The notes under the pieces are model-generated. The model made no database searches. It worked only from the letters and a program-made list of their open reading frames with translations, and was not told where the DNA came from. Made by a program: the position numbers and the translations under genes. From Pseudomonas hunanensis (lineage in GTDB: Bacteria > Pseudomonadota > Gammaproteobacteria > Pseudomonadales > Pseudomonadaceae): 64,000 nucleotides of DNA. Below are positions 1 to 9,505 of this stretch, piece by piece. The number at the start of each line of letters is the position of its first letter. Within the stretch, counting starts at the first letter, position 1. The stretch lies in the NCBI RefSeq assembly GCF_013393325.1, contig NZ_QJRC01000060.1:86971-150970 (forward strand), read 5' to 3'.

Positions 1-965
1 GCGGCGTGGGGCTGGATGCGGTGCAGCACATGATCCGCGAGCTGCGCGGCTCGATCGAGCTGACTCAGGTGGCGGGGCAGGGGTGTCGCTTCCATCTGCA
101 GGTGCCACTGACCCTGTCGGTGGTGCGCAGCCTGGTGGTCGAGGTGGGCGGTGAGGCTTACGCTTTCCCGCTGGCCCATATCGAACGCACGCTGGAAGTG
201 ACCGCCGAACAGATCGTGCAGATCGAAGGGCGTCAGCACTTCTGGCACGAAGGCCGGCATATTGGCCTGGTGGCCGCCAGCCAGTTGCTCAACCGCCCGG
301 CCGGGCAAAGCGACGAAGCCAGCCTTCGGGTGGTGGTGATCCGTGAGCGCGAGCAGCTGTACGGCGTGGCCGTGGAGCGGCTGGTGGGCGAGCGGGTGCT
401 GGTGGTGATGCCCCTCGACCCACGGCTGGGCAAGGTACAGGACATTTCCTCCGGTGCCTTGCTCGATGATGGCTCGGTGGTGCTGATCGTCGATGTCGAA
501 GACTTGCTGCGGTCGGTGGAAAAACTGCTCAGCACCGGTAGCCTGGAGCGCATCGAGCGCGGCAGCAGCGGTGCCCGTGGGGTGGCCCGCAAGCGCATCC
601 TGGTGGTCGACGATTCGCTGACCGTGCGCGAACTGCAGCGCAAGCTGTTGGGTAACCGTGGCTACGACGTGGCAGTGGCAGTCGATGGCATGGACGGCTG
701 GAACGCCCTGCGCGGTGAGGACTTCGATTTGCTGATCACCGACATCGACATGCCGCGCATGGACGGCATCGAGCTGGTCACCCTGGTGCGTCGCGACCAG
801 CGGCTGCAGTCGTTGCCGGTGATGGTGGTGTCCTACAAAGACCGTGAGGAAGACCGACGGCGTGGTCTGGATGCTGGCGCGGACTACTATTTGGCGAAAG
901 CCAGTTTCCACGACGATGCGTTGCTGGATGCTGTAGTCGAGCTGATCGGAGGTGCTCAGGGATGA
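1..965 (+). CDS. wspE: WspE, hybrid CheA-type sensor kinase/response regulator (5' end outside window)
   Basis: Partial gene: the reading frame is already open at base 3. The first residues (GVGLDAV) match the G2 box that closes the CheA-type ATP-binding domain. A CheW-like domain follows (about residues 30-175 counted from the GTG at base 6). A receiver domain comes last (about 197-318), with phospho-acceptor Asp246 in DLLITDIDMP, the acidic pair in VVDDS and the conserved Lys in LAKAS. CheA-CheW-REC is the known architecture of WspE, which phosphorylates WspR (diguanylate cyclase) and WspF (methylesterase) on surface contact. The stop codon overlaps the wspF start (ATGA), so the genes are translationally coupled. 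The Hpt and dimerisation parts are not in the window. Confidence 0.93.
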   Translation, partial: GVGLDAVQHMIRELRGSIELTQVAGQGCRFHLQVPLTLSVVRSLVVEVGGEAYAFPLAHIERTLEVTAEQIVQIEGRQHFWHEGRHIGLVAASQLLNRPAGQSDEASLRVVVIREREQLYGVAVERLVGERVLVVMPLDPRLGKVQDISSGALLDDGSVVLIVDVEDLLRSVEKLLSTGSLERIERGSSGARGVARKRILVVDDSLTVRELQRKLLGNRGYDVAVAVDGMDGWNALRGEDFDLLITDIDMPRMDGIELVTLVRRDQRLQSLPVMVVSYKDREEDRRRGLDAGADYYLAKASFHDDALLDAVVELIGGAQG

Positions 966-1975
966 AGATCGCCATCGTCAATGACATGCCCATGGCCGTG
1001 GAGGCGTTACGCCGGGCAGTGGCCTTCGAGCCCGCGCACCAGGTGGTGTGGGTGGCCAGCAATGGTGCCGAGGCGGTGCAGCGCTGCTGCGAACAACTGC
1101 CCGACCTGATTCTCATGGACCTGATCATGCCGGTGATGGACGGTGTCGAGGCGACCCGGCGGATCATGGCCGAAACCCCGTGCGCCATCGTCATCGTCAC
1201 GGTCGACCGCAAGCAAAACGTGCACCGGGTGTTCGAGGCCATGGGCCATGGCGCTCTCGATGTGGTCGACACCCCGGCGTTGGGTGCTGGCGATGCCCGC
1301 GAAGCGGCGGCCCCCCTGCTGCGCAAAATCCTCAATATCGGCTGGCTGGTCGGTCAGCAGCGTGCCCCAGCCGCAAGGCCGGTAGCCGCTCCGCTGCGCG
1401 AGGCTTCGCAGCGTCGCGGGCTGGTGGCGATCGGCTCGTCGGCGGGCGGCCCGGCGGCGCTCGAAGTGTTGCTCAAGAGCTTGCCGGCAGCGTTTCCGGC
1501 GGCCGTCGTGCTGGTCCAGCATGTGGACCAGGTGTTTGCCGCAGGCATGGCCGAATGGCTCAGCAGCGCAGCCGGCCTGCCGGTGCGCCTGGCCCGTGAA
1601 GGTGAACCGCCGCAGCCAGGGCAGGTGTTGCTGGCGGGGACCAACCACCACATTCGCCTGCTACAGAACGGCCAACTGGCCTACACTGCCGAGCCTGTCA
1701 ATGAAATCTACCGGCCCTCGATCGATGTCTTCTTCGAGAGTGTGGCACGTTACTGGAATGGTGATGCCGTGGGCGTGCTGCTCACCGGCATGGGCCGTGA
1801 CGGTGCCCAAGGCCTGAAGCTGATGCGTCAGCAGGGCTTTTTGACCATTGCCCAGGACCAGGCCAGCAGCGCGGTGTACGGCATGCCCAAAGCTGCTGCG
1901 GCCATTGATGCCGCAGTGGAAATTCGCCCGCTGGAACGCATAGCCGGGCGCTTGACGGACTTTTTCGCAAAATGA
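962..1975 (+). CDS. wspF: WspF, CheB-like protein-glutamate methylesterase
   Basis: Encodes 337 residues: an N-terminal receiver domain (about 1-120, phospho-acceptor Asp53 in LILMDLIMP) and a C-terminal CheB methylesterase domain (about 150-335). The catalytic triad is visible as Ser160 in IGSSAGG, His187 in LVQHVDQ and Asp280 in TGMGRDG. In the Wsp system this enzyme demethylates the receptor WspA and resets signalling; loss of WspF raises c-di-GMP. It overlaps wspE by 4 nt and is followed after 51 nt by wspR. Regulation is through phosphorylation by WspE (established for the family). All key residues are present, so this copy looks functional. Confidence 0.95.
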   Translation: MKIAIVNDMPMAVEALRRAVAFEPAHQVVWVASNGAEAVQRCCEQLPDLILMDLIMPVMDGVEATRRIMAETPCAIVIVTVDRKQNVHRVFEAMGHGALDVVDTPALGAGDAREAAAPLLRKILNIGWLVGQQRAPAARPVAAPLREASQRRGLVAIGSSAGGPAALEVLLKSLPAAFPAAVVLVQHVDQVFAAGMAEWLSSAAGLPVRLAREGEPPQPGQVLLAGTNHHIRLLQNGQLAYTAEPVNEIYRPSIDVFFESVARYWNGDAVGVLLTGMGRDGAQGLKLMRQQGFLTIAQDQASSAVYGMPKAAAAIDAAVEIRPLERIAGRLTDFFAK

Positions 1976-2026
1976 CGAAACGTATTGAATCACGCCGCAA
2001 GGCCGGTAGTGATCGGGTGAACAGGT

Positions 2027-3031
2027 ATGAATGACTTACCGATCGAAGGTTTCGCGACCACCAACGAGAACTCGGCGATGGTGCTGTTGGTCGACGATCA
2101 GGCAATGATCGGCGAAGCGGTGCGGCGTGGTCTGGCCAATGAGGACAACATCGACTTCCACTTCTGTGCCGACCCGCACCAGGCGGTGCTCCAGGCCATG
2201 CGCATCAAGCCTACGGTCATTCTCCAGGACCTGATCATGCCTGGCCTGGACGGTTTGACCCTGGTGCGCGAGTACCGCAACAACCCGGCGACCCAGGACA
2301 TTCCGATCATCGTCCTGTCGACCAAGGAAGACCCACTGGTCAAGAGCGCGGCGTTTGCCGCCGGGGCCAACGATTACCTGGTCAAGCTGCCGGACACCAT
2401 CGAACTGGTGGCGCGTATCCGCTACCACTCGCGCTCCTACCTGACGCTGCTGCAGCGCGACGAGGCCTACCGCGCCTTGCGCGTCAGCCAGCAGCAACTG
2501 CTCGATTCCAACCTGATGCTGCAGCGGCTGATGAACTCCGATGGCCTGACCGGGCTGTCCAACCGCCGCCATTTCGACGAGTACCTGGAGCTGGAATGGC
2601 GCCGGGCGATGCGTGAACAGCAGCAGCTGTCGTTGCTGATGATCGACGTGGACTACTTCAAGGCCTATAACGACAGCTTCGGCCACCTGGCCGGCGACGA
2701 GGCCTTGCGCCAGGTGGCCGAAGCCATTCGTGGCTCGTGCTCGCGGCCGACCGACCTGCCGGCACGCTATGGCGGTGAAGAGTTCGCCCTGGTGCTGCCC
2801 AACACCTCACCAGGCGGGGCACGCCTGGTGGCCGAAAAGCTGCGCCAGACCGTGCTTGGCCTGGGCATCCCGCATACTGCGCCGGTGGCCGAATCGTTCC
2901 TGACCGTGAGCATTGGCCTGGCTACCCAGACCCCGGCCGTCGGCAGCCATTGCCGGCAGCTGATCTCGGCAGCGGACAAAGGCCTGTACCAAGCCAAGAA
3001 CAGCGGGCGTAACCAGGTTGGCATCGCCTGA
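2027..3031 (+). CDS. wspR: WspR, REC-GGDEF diguanylate cyclase
   Basis: Encodes 334 residues. A receiver domain (about 17-140, phospho-acceptor Asp68 in VILQDLIMP) is joined by a helical stalk (about 140-170) to a GGDEF domain (about 170-334). The active site is GGEEF at 249-253. The product-inhibition I-site RxxD is present as R240-D243, five residues before GGEEF. The protein makes c-di-GMP from two GTP once phosphorylated by WspE. The GGEEF variant and the I-site are the same as in characterised WspR proteins. The ATG follows a weak GGTATG context after wspF, and the gene is the last of the wsp operon. Confidence 0.95.
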   Translation: MNDLPIEGFATTNENSAMVLLVDDQAMIGEAVRRGLANEDNIDFHFCADPHQAVLQAMRIKPTVILQDLIMPGLDGLTLVREYRNNPATQDIPIIVLSTKEDPLVKSAAFAAGANDYLVKLPDTIELVARIRYHSRSYLTLLQRDEAYRALRVSQQQLLDSNLMLQRLMNSDGLTGLSNRRHFDEYLELEWRRAMREQQQLSLLMIDVDYFKAYNDSFGHLAGDEALRQVAEAIRGSCSRPTDLPARYGGEEFALVLPNTSPGGARLVAEKLRQTVLGLGIPHTAPVAESFLTVSIGLATQTPAVGSHCRQLISAADKGLYQAKNSGRNQVGIA

Positions 3032-3095
3032 GCAGGATTGCGCGGACCGTGTAGGCGCGGTGCAGCTTTCTGAACAGACTACCGCCCGGCGGGTC

Positions 3096-3124
3096 TGCCG
3101 CCATGCTGCGGACTCGGTTATACT
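3096..3124 (+). promoter_or_regulatory. possible prfB promoter
   Basis: A good -10 hexamer (TATACT, 3119-3124) lies 38 bases before the prfB ATG, in the 131-base gap after wspR. The matching -35 position (about 3096-3101) is poor, so this is a weak, inferred sigma70 promoter. Confidence 0.35.
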
Positions 3125-3162
3125 CGCAGGCTTTTCACCGAATTCGTGCGAGTAGCCAGCCC

Positions 3163-4258
3163 ATGGAAATCCAACCGATCCTGAACACCATCAAGGACCT
3201 CACCGAGCGTTCCCAGTCCATTCGGGGGTATCTTTGACTACGATCACAAGCATGACCGCCTGATCGAAGTCAACCGCGAGCTGGAAGACCCCAACGTCTG
3301 GAACAAGCCCGAGTACGCCCAGGCCCTGGGCCGCGAGCGTGCCATGCTGGCGCAGGTGGTCGAGACCCTGGACAAATTGTCCAACGGCCTGGGTGACTGC
3401 CAGGACCTGCTCGACATGGCCGTCGAGGAAAATGACGAAAACGCCGTCGGCGACGTCGTGGCCGAGCTGGAAGAGCTGGAAGAAAACCTGGCCAAGCTTG
3501 AGTTCCGTCGCATGTTCAGCGGCGAGATGGACATGAACAACGCCTACCTGGACATCCAGGCCGGCTCTGGTGGTACCGAAGCGCAGGACTGGGCCAACAT
3601 CCTGCTGCGCATGTACCTGCGCTGGGCTGACAAGCGCGGTTTCGACGCCACCATCATCGAGCTTTCCGAAGGTGAAGTCGCCGGCATCAAGGGCGCCACC
3701 GTGCACATCAAGGGCGAGTACGCCTTCGGCTGGCTGCGTACCGAAATCGGTGTGCACCGCCTGGTGCGCAAAAGCCCGTTCGACTCCGGTGCCCGTCGCC
3801 ACACCTCGTTCTCGGCAGTGTTCGTGTCGCCCGAAATCGACGACAAGGTCGAGATCGAGATCAACCCGTCCGACCTGCGCATTGACACCTACCGCTCCTC
3901 CGGTGCCGGTGGTCAGCACGTGAACACCACCGACTCGGCCGTACGTATCACCCACGTACCGACCAACACCGTGGTGGCGTGCCAGAACGAACGCTCCCAG
4001 CACGCCAACAAAGACACCGCCATGAAAATGCTGCGGGCCAAGTTGTACGAGCTGGAAATGCAGAAGCGCAACGCCGCATCGCAGGCGCTGGAAGACAGCA
4101 AGTCGGACATCGGCTGGGGCCACCAGATCCGTTCCTACGTACTGGATGACTCGCGCATCAAAGACCTGCGCACAGGCGTAGAGCGCAGCGACTGCCAGAA
4201 AGTGCTGGACGGCGACCTCGACCAGTACCTGGAAGCAAGCCTCAAGCAAGGGCTGTAA
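3163..4258 (+). CDS. prfB: peptide chain release factor 2 (RF2), made by programmed +1 frameshift
   Basis: The 364-residue RF2 is encoded in two frames. ATG at 3163 opens 24 codons that end at an in-frame TGA (3235-3237). Skipping one T lets translation continue at GAC (3236) to the TAA at 4256-4258. After the shift the protein carries the codon-recognition tripeptide SPF (about 204-206) and the peptidyl-hydrolysis motif GGQ (about 249-251), at the positions usual for RF2. RF2 terminates at UAA and UGA, so the frameshift at UGA is an autoregulatory loop. lysS follows 93 nt downstream, the classical prfB-lysS arrangement. A caller that ignores frameshifting would start the gene too late, inside the coding part. 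Confidence 0.96.
3223..3238 (+). promoter_or_regulatory. prfB programmed +1 frameshift site
   Basis: The sequence CGGGGG TAT CTT TGA C holds all elements of the bacterial RF2 recoding site: a G-rich internal Shine-Dalgarno-like stretch (3223-3228), the slippery CTT (3232-3234), the UGA stop (3235-3237) and a following C that weakens termination. When RF2 is scarce the ribosome pauses and slips one base forward. Confidence 0.95.
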
Positions 4259-4273
4259 GCCGCACTCCACTGC

Positions 4274-4303
4274 CGCGATACCTGGCTGCCCGCCGGTATC
4301 GCG
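4274..4303 (+). terminator. hairpin between prfB and lysS
   Basis: A 9-bp stem (CGCGATACC / GGTATCGCG) with a 12-base loop lies directly after the prfB stop. It has no T-run, so it may be a partial attenuator or an mRNA stabiliser rather than a full terminator. Confidence 0.4.
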
Positions 4304-4351
4304 TGCCCTGCCCGAAAAGGGCAACGAATACCTGATGGAAAGAATGACGAC

Positions 4352-5854
4352 ATGAGCGACCTCAAGACCGAATCGCAAGACCTGCAACAGGAAGAAAATG
4401 CCCTGATCGCCCTGCGCAAGGAAAAACTTGCCGCCGAGCGCGCCAAGGGCAACGCCTTCCCCAACGACTTCCGTCGCGACAGCTACTGCAACGACCTGCA
4501 GAAACAGTACGCGGACAAGACCAAGGAAGAGCTGGAAGCAGCCGCGATCCCGGTCAAGGTTGCCGGCCGTATCATGCTCAACCGTGGCTCGTTCATGGTT
4601 ATCCAGGACATGACTGGCCGTATCCAGGTCTACGTCAACCGCAAAACCCTGCCCGAAGAAACCCTGGCTGCGGTCAAGACTTGGGACCTGGGCGACATCA
4701 TCAGTGCCGAAGGCACCCTGGCCCGTTCCGGCAAGGGCGACCTGTACGTCGAAATGACCAATGTGCGCCTGTTGACCAAGTCGCTGCGCCCGCTGCCCGA
4801 CAAGCACCACGGCCTGACCGACACCGAGCAGCGCTACCGTCAGCGTTACGTCGACCTGATGGTCAACGAAGAAACCCGCCACACCTTCCGTGTGCGTTCG
4901 CAGGTGATCTCGCACATCCGCAAGTTCCTCATCGAGCGTGACTTCCTCGAAGTCGAAACGCCGATGCTGCAGACCATTCCAGGCGGCGCGGCGGCCAAGC
5001 CGTTCGAAACTCACCACAACGCCCTGGACATGGCCATGTTCCTGCGCATCGCGCCGGAGCTGTACCTCAAGCGCCTGGTGGTGGGTGGCTTTGAAAAGGT
5101 GTTCGAGATCAACCGCAACTTCCGTAACGAAGGCGTTTCGACTCGTCACAACCCTGAATTCACCATGCTCGAGTTCTACCAGGCCTACGCTGACTACCGC
5201 GACAACATGGACCTCACCGAGGAACTGTTCCGTGAGCTGGCGCAGCTGGTACTGGGCAGCACCGACGTGCCGTACGGTGACAAGGTGTTCCACTTTGGCG
5301 AGCCGTTCGTGCGCCTGTCGGTGTTCGACTCGATCCTCAAGTACAACCCCGAGCTGACCGCTGCCGACCTGCAGGACGTCGACCGCGCCCGCGACATCGC
5401 CAAGAAGGCCGGTGCCAAGGTGCTGGGCCACGAAGGCCTGGGCAAGCTGCAGGTGATGATTTTCGAAGAACTGGTCGAGCACAAGCTGGAGCAGCCGCAC
5501 TTCATTACCGAGTACCCGTTCGAAGTGTCGCCGCTGGCCCGTCGCAACGACGACAACCCAGCCGTTACCGACCGCTTCGAGCTGTTCATCGGTGGCCGTG
5601 AAATCGCCAACGCCTACTCCGAGCTCAACGATGCCGAAGACCAGGCCGAGCGCTTCCTGGCCCAGGTGGCCGAGAAGGACGCCGGTGACGACGAAGCCAT
5701 GCACTACGACGCCGACTTCGTGCGTGCACTGGAGTACGGCATGCCGCCGACCGCCGGTGAGGGTATCGGCATCGACCGCCTGGTGATGCTGCTGACCAAC
5801 TCGCCGTCGATCCGCGACGTGATCCTGTTCCCGCACATGCGTCCGCAGGCCTGA
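4352..5854 (+). CDS. lysS: lysyl-tRNA synthetase, class II
   Basis: Encodes 500 residues, the usual length for bacterial class II LysRS. The N-terminal OB-fold anticodon-binding domain (about 60-170, with [14 protein letters not shown]) precedes the class II catalytic core (about 180-500). Motif 2 is [18 protein letters not shown] and motif 3 is [10 protein letters not shown] near the C-terminus. The enzyme charges tRNA-Lys with lysine in the cytoplasm. It probably forms an operon with prfB, 93 nt upstream. It ends in a strong intrinsic terminator. Confidence 0.97.
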
Positions 5855-5866
5855 GTGATTTGAACG

Positions 5867-5890
5867 AGCCGCCTTTCGAGGCGGCTTTTT
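5867..5890 (+). terminator. lysS intrinsic terminator
   Basis: GCCGCC (5868-5873), loop TTTCGA, GGCGGC (5880-5885), then five T. A typical rho-independent terminator 13 bases after the lysS stop. Confidence 0.93.
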
Positions 5891-5919
5891 CTTGCCTGAA
5901 GCTTTATGTTGTTTGTACT

Positions 5920-5951
5920 GGCCTCTTTGCGGGCACGCCCGCAAAGAGGCC
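5920..5951. repeat. perfect 15-bp palindromic REP-like hairpin
   Basis: GGCCTCTTTGCGGGC at 5920-5934 and its exact reverse complement at 5937-5951 are separated by only two bases (AC). It lies between the lysS terminator and the TetR gene and has the form of a Pseudomonas REP element. It is too symmetric for chance and has no T-run. Confidence 0.8.
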
Positions 5952-5986
5952 GGCACTGATGAAACGTTGTCCAATGAGGTATACCC

Positions 5987-6703
5987 GTGACACCCGCCAT
6001 GCCTGACCAGGGCGCCGCCGGCATTGCCACCGCCGTCGCCGAAAGCGTGCAATACCAAGGGCGCAAGACTGCCCGCCAAGGCAGCGAACAGCGTCGCCAG
6101 CTGATCCTCGACGCCGCCATGCGCATCGTCGTGCGCGATGGTGTACGCGGCGTGCGCCACCGCGCAGTGGCCGCCGAGGCTGGTGTGCCATTGTCGGCCA
6201 CCACCTACTACTTCAAGGACATCGAGGACCTGCTCACCGATACCTTCGCCCAGTACGTCGAGCGGAGCGCGGCCTACATGGCCAAGCTGTGGGCCAACAC
6301 CGAGGTGGTGTTGCGCCAGTTGCTGGCCCAGGGCGATGGCAGCCAGCAGGCACGGGCGCGGTTGGCCGACGAAGTGGCGCGCATGACCGCTGACTATGTG
6401 CAGCGGCAACTGCTGAACCGCCGTGACTTCCTGATGGCCGAGCAGGCCTTCCGCCAGGAGGCGCTGCTTTGCCCGCGCCTGGCCGAGCTGGTGTGCGCCC
6501 ATGAGCAGATCCTGTTGCACGGCACCCGGCAATTGCTGCAGGTAGTGGGTTCGCGGCAACCGGAACAGGACGCCCAGATGTTGACGGCGATTATCGAGCA
6601 GATGGAATATCAGGGCCTGCTCAAGGATGCGAATGCGCAAGCCGATGGGCAGATGCTCGCTATGCTTACCCGATACCTGCAGCTTGTGCTGGCATCGGCC
6701 TGA
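5987..6703 (+). CDS. TetR/AcrR-family transcriptional regulator
   Basis: Encodes 238 residues. A helix-turn-helix domain lies at about 32-90 (ILDAAMRIVVRDGVRGVRHR, then AGVPLSATTYYFKDIEDLL), typical of the TetR family. The remaining alpha-helical part would bind a ligand and dimerise. The GTG at 5987 is preferred because GAGG at 5976-5979 lies at normal distance; the ATG at 5999 is the alternative. The downstream lipoprotein gene starts 29 bases after the stop in the same direction, so they may be co-transcribed. The target and ligand cannot be read from the sequence. Confidence 0.88.
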   Translation: MTPAMPDQGAAGIATAVAESVQYQGRKTARQGSEQRRQLILDAAMRIVVRDGVRGVRHRAVAAEAGVPLSATTYYFKDIEDLLTDTFAQYVERSAAYMAKLWANTEVVLRQLLAQGDGSQQARARLADEVARMTADYVQRQLLNRRDFLMAEQAFRQEALLCPRLAELVCAHEQILLHGTRQLLQVVGSRQPEQDAQMLTAIIEQMEYQGLLKDANAQADGQMLAMLTRYLQLVLASA

Positions 6704-6732
6704 GCCGAGATCGACTTTTCAAGGAGAACCTG

Positions 6733-7281
6733 ATGAAAGCCTGGCGTGTGGTGTTGTTGACTCTGTCATTCCTGCTGCTGGGCGGTTGTCTGGTGACCTT
6801 CCATGAGCCATTGCCCAGCAACCAGGCGGCGCCCAAGGCCCTGCTCGGCAAGTGGAGCAGCAAGGACGCCTGGGGCGAGCCGCTGAAGCTGACCATCAGC
6901 CGCAGCGGTGGCGATGCCTACAAGGCAGTGGCCACGGCCAAGGGCAAGGCCCCTGAAGAATACGTGTTCACTGTGTCGCGCCACGGCAACCGCTGGTACC
7001 TGTCGGCTGGTGTGCCCAAGCGCCTGGGTGGCAACTTCCTGATTGGCGGTTTCGACATCGTCGATGGCAAGGAACTGGTGGTCTACAACCTGGATGTCGA
7101 GCAGGTGCAGCAGGCGGTGGACAAGAAAGAACTGACCGGGCGTAGCACCGAGGTGCCAGAAGACAACGGCGATGGCGTGTTGATCGACAGCCCGTCGGCG
7201 CGGGTGCTGGCGTATCTGGACGACCCGGCCAACTCCGACCTGTTCGTCGAGGTGGCGCGGTTCCAGCGCTCCGGCAAATGA
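6733..7281 (+). CDS. small lipoprotein of unknown function
   Basis: Encodes 182 residues. The N-terminus (MKAWRVVLLTLSFLLLGGC) is a signal peptide with lipobox LGGC and lipidated Cys19. The mature part is about 160 residues with no motif I recognise; its start (LLGKWSSKDAWGEPLKLTIS) resembles small beta-rich lipoproteins that measure or bind hydrophobic ligands, but this is a guess. A clear ribosome site (AAGGAGAA) stands before the ATG. The residue after Cys is Leu, not Asp, so outer-membrane sorting by Lol is expected. Confidence 0.85.
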   Translation: MKAWRVVLLTLSFLLLGGCLVTFHEPLPSNQAAPKALLGKWSSKDAWGEPLKLTISRSGGDAYKAVATAKGKAPEEYVFTVSRHGNRWYLSAGVPKRLGGNFLIGGFDIVDGKELVVYNLDVEQVQQAVDKKELTGRSTEVPEDNGDGVLIDSPSARVLAYLDDPANSDLFVEVARFQRSGK

Positions 7282-7332
7282 CCGTGTTGGCTTCCTCGCG
7301 GGCAGGTTTCTTGTACTAGAAAGGAGTCCCCG

Positions 7333-8610
7333 GTGGACGAATACCAGCAAACCATCCGCGCCCTGTCCGACCGCATCGTCGCGGCGCAGACCCCGATCCG
7401 GGTCCTGGACGCGGTGAAGTGGGACGACAACATTCGCCAGGGCTTCCTCAAGGCCAAGGGCAAGGAGCCGCCGGCGGTTGACCGCGCCTACTACCAGTCG
7501 CGCCCGCTGTCGTTCGACTCCAGCGCGGTCAAGGCCGAGTTTCAGGGCATCGAGCGCGACATCATTCGCCAGCTCGGCCAGTTCAACCCGGTTGGCCAGA
7601 TCATGAAGCGCATGTGCCGCGAGTACCGCATGGTCGTGCGCATGCTCGAAGCGCGCGGCACCGAGGACTTCGGGTTGATCTCCCAGGAGCTGTACGGCGC
7701 GGCCTCGGATGCCTTCCACGCCGGTGACCCGACCCTGGCCGACCTCGGCATGATGTTCTCAGACTACCTGAACAACATTGACGGCCGTGGCGACCTCAAG
7801 GACGAACCCAAGAATCTGACGGCCAAGGAGGCCGTGGACATTCTCCAGCGCCGGCTGAACAAGGTGTTCGGCGAGGCCGAGGAAACCATTCGCGTATTCG
7901 AGTCTGACGGCATCGTCGCCGATGCTGCGGCCGGTGCCGACTACATCAAGGTGCGCGCCGACGCCATGTTCAACGTCCGCGACGTGCGCGCCCTGGAGGT
8001 GCACGAAGGGCTGGTGCACGTGGGCACCACACTGAATGGCCAGAACCAGCCTATCTGTACCTTTCTGGCCAAGGGCCCGCCCTCGTCGACGGTGACCCAG
8101 GAAGGCCTGGCCATCCTCATGGAAGTGATCGCCTTTGCGTCCTACCCCAGCCGCTTGCGCAAGCTCACCAACCGCACCCGCGCGATCCACATGGTCGAGG
8201 AGGGCGCCGATTTCCTCCAGGTGTTCAACTTCTTCCGCGAGCAGGGCTTCGAGATGGCGCAGAGCTACAGCAACGCCAGCCGGGTGTTCCGCGGCTCGGT
8301 GCCCAATGGCCTGCCATTCACCAAGGACTTGTCCTATCTCAAGGGCTTCATCATGGTTTACAACTACATTCAGTTGGCCGTGAAGAAGGGCAAGCTCGAA
8401 CAGATCCCGTTGCTGTTCTGTGGCAAGACCACCCTGGAAGACATGCGCACCCTGCGTCAGCTGGTCGAGGAGGGTTTGGTCGAGCCACCCAAGTACCTGC
8501 CCGAACAGTTCCGCGACCTTAACGCGCTGTCGGCCTGGATGTGCTTCTCCAACTTCCTCAACCACCTGAGCCTGGATCGTATTGAAGCCGACTACGCGAA
8601 CATTCTCTGA
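7333..8610 (+). CDS. QEGLA-motif protein (DUF1704), putative zinc metallopeptidase
   Basis: Encodes 425 residues from GTG at 7333, supported by AAGGAG at 7320-7325. It contains the family signature QEGLA at 256-260 and, earlier, an HExxxH motif (His224, Glu225, His229). The family is usually annotated as flavohemoglobin expression-modulating QEGLA protein (PF08014). The same domain forms the catalytic core of eukaryotic MATCAP tubulin carboxypeptidases, where HExxxH binds zinc and a downstream Glu completes the site; Glu257 would fit here. I infer a zinc carboxypeptidase with an unknown bacterial substrate. There is no signal peptide, so it acts in the cytoplasm. The next gene, a lipoprotein hydrolase, overlaps its end. 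Confidence 0.85.
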   Translation: MDEYQQTIRALSDRIVAAQTPIRVLDAVKWDDNIRQGFLKAKGKEPPAVDRAYYQSRPLSFDSSAVKAEFQGIERDIIRQLGQFNPVGQIMKRMCREYRMVVRMLEARGTEDFGLISQELYGAASDAFHAGDPTLADLGMMFSDYLNNIDGRGDLKDEPKNLTAKEAVDILQRRLNKVFGEAEETIRVFESDGIVADAAAGADYIKVRADAMFNVRDVRALEVHEGLVHVGTTLNGQNQPICTFLAKGPPSSTVTQEGLAILMEVIAFASYPSRLRKLTNRTRAIHMVEEGADFLQVFNFFREQGFEMAQSYSNASRVFRGSVPNGLPFTKDLSYLKGFIMVYNYIQLAVKKGKLEQIPLLFCGKTTLEDMRTLRQLVEEGLVEPPKYLPEQFRDLNALSAWMCFSNFLNHLSLDRIEADYANIL

Positions 8611-9505
8611 GTGCTGCCGCCTGCTGGCCCTGGGCTTGGTTCTGCTGGGGCTTGGCGGCTGCAGCAGCCTGCTGTTCTACCCCGAGCGTGGCCAGGCCTT
8701 CACCCCTGAGCGGGCCAAGCTGGCGTATCGCGATGTCACCCTGAACACTGCTGATGGCCTGCGCCTGCACGGCTGGTGGCTGCCGGCCAAGGCCGGGGTC
8801 GATGTCAAAGGCACGGTGCTGCACCTGCATGGAAACGGCGGCAACCTGCCTGGACACCTGGGGGGGAGCTACTGGCTGCCGGAGCAGGGTTACCAGGTGT
8901 TGATGATCGATTATCGCGGCTACGGCTTGTCCCAGGGCCAGCCGAGCCTGCCGGACGTGTACCAGGACATTGCCGCCGCCATGGTTTGGCTGGACCAGGC
9001 GCCCGAGGTCAAGGGCAAGCCACTGGTGCTGCTGGGGCAGAGCCTGGGTGGCGCCATGGCCATTCATTATCTGGCGGCCCACCCTGAGCAGCGCCAGCGC
9101 TTCAGCGCGCTGGTGTTCGATGGCGTGCCGGCCAGTTACCGCGAGGTGGGGCGCTATGCCCTCAGCACCTCGTGGATGACTTGGCCGCTGCAGGTGCCGC
9201 TGTCGTGGCTGGTGCCGGACGGCGACAGCGCGATCCGTTCGATCGAGCAGCTGAGCAGCCCGCCCAAACTGTTCTTCCACAGCATCGACGACAACCTGGT
9301 GCCGATGGACAACGGCATTCGCCTGTACCAGCACGCACCAGCACCAAGGGTGCTGCAACTGACCCGAGGCGGCCATGTACAGACCTTCGCTGACCCGACC
9401 TGGCGCCAGGTGATGCTGCGTTTCCTTGATGATCCCAGCCATTTCAACGGCCTGAGGCGGCTTGCCGAAGTGCCCAATTTCCCTGACGAGAAGAACAAGC
9501 AATGA
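8582..9505 (+). CDS. alpha/beta hydrolase lipoprotein
   Basis: Encodes 307 residues from TTG at 8582, overlapping the preceding gene by 29 nt. TTG is the only reasonable start: a stop lies just upstream (8567) and the signal sequence begins soon after. The signal peptide ends in lipobox LGGC with Cys27. The catalytic triad of the fold is visible: Ser154 in GQSLGG, Asp237 in HSIDDNLVP and His265 in GGHVQTF. The oxyanion region HLHGNGGN also fits. It is probably an outer-membrane-anchored serine hydrolase (esterase or peptidase-like). The substrate cannot be told. It is likely coupled to the genes on both sides by overlaps. Confidence 0.87.
   Translation: MKPTTRTFSECCRLLALGLVLLGLGGCSSLLFYPERGQAFTPERAKLAYRDVTLNTADGLRLHGWWLPAKAGVDVKGTVLHLHGNGGNLPGHLGGSYWLPEQGYQVLMIDYRGYGLSQGQPSLPDVYQDIAAAMVWLDQAPEVKGKPLVLLGQSLGGAMAIHYLAAHPEQRQRFSALVFDGVPASYREVGRYALSTSWMTWPLQVPLSWLVPDGDSAIRSIEQLSSPPKLFFHSIDDNLVPMDNGIRLYQHAPAPRVLQLTRGGHVQTFADPTWRQVMLRFLDDPSHFNGLRRLAEVPNFPDEKNKQ

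Noticed and set aside
3200..6640. Very long open frame on the minus strand opposite prfB, lysS and the TetR gene (1146 codons)
   Set aside because: It is antisense to genes with clear motifs in high-G+C DNA, where such frames are common; its translation is low in complexity and matches nothing I know.
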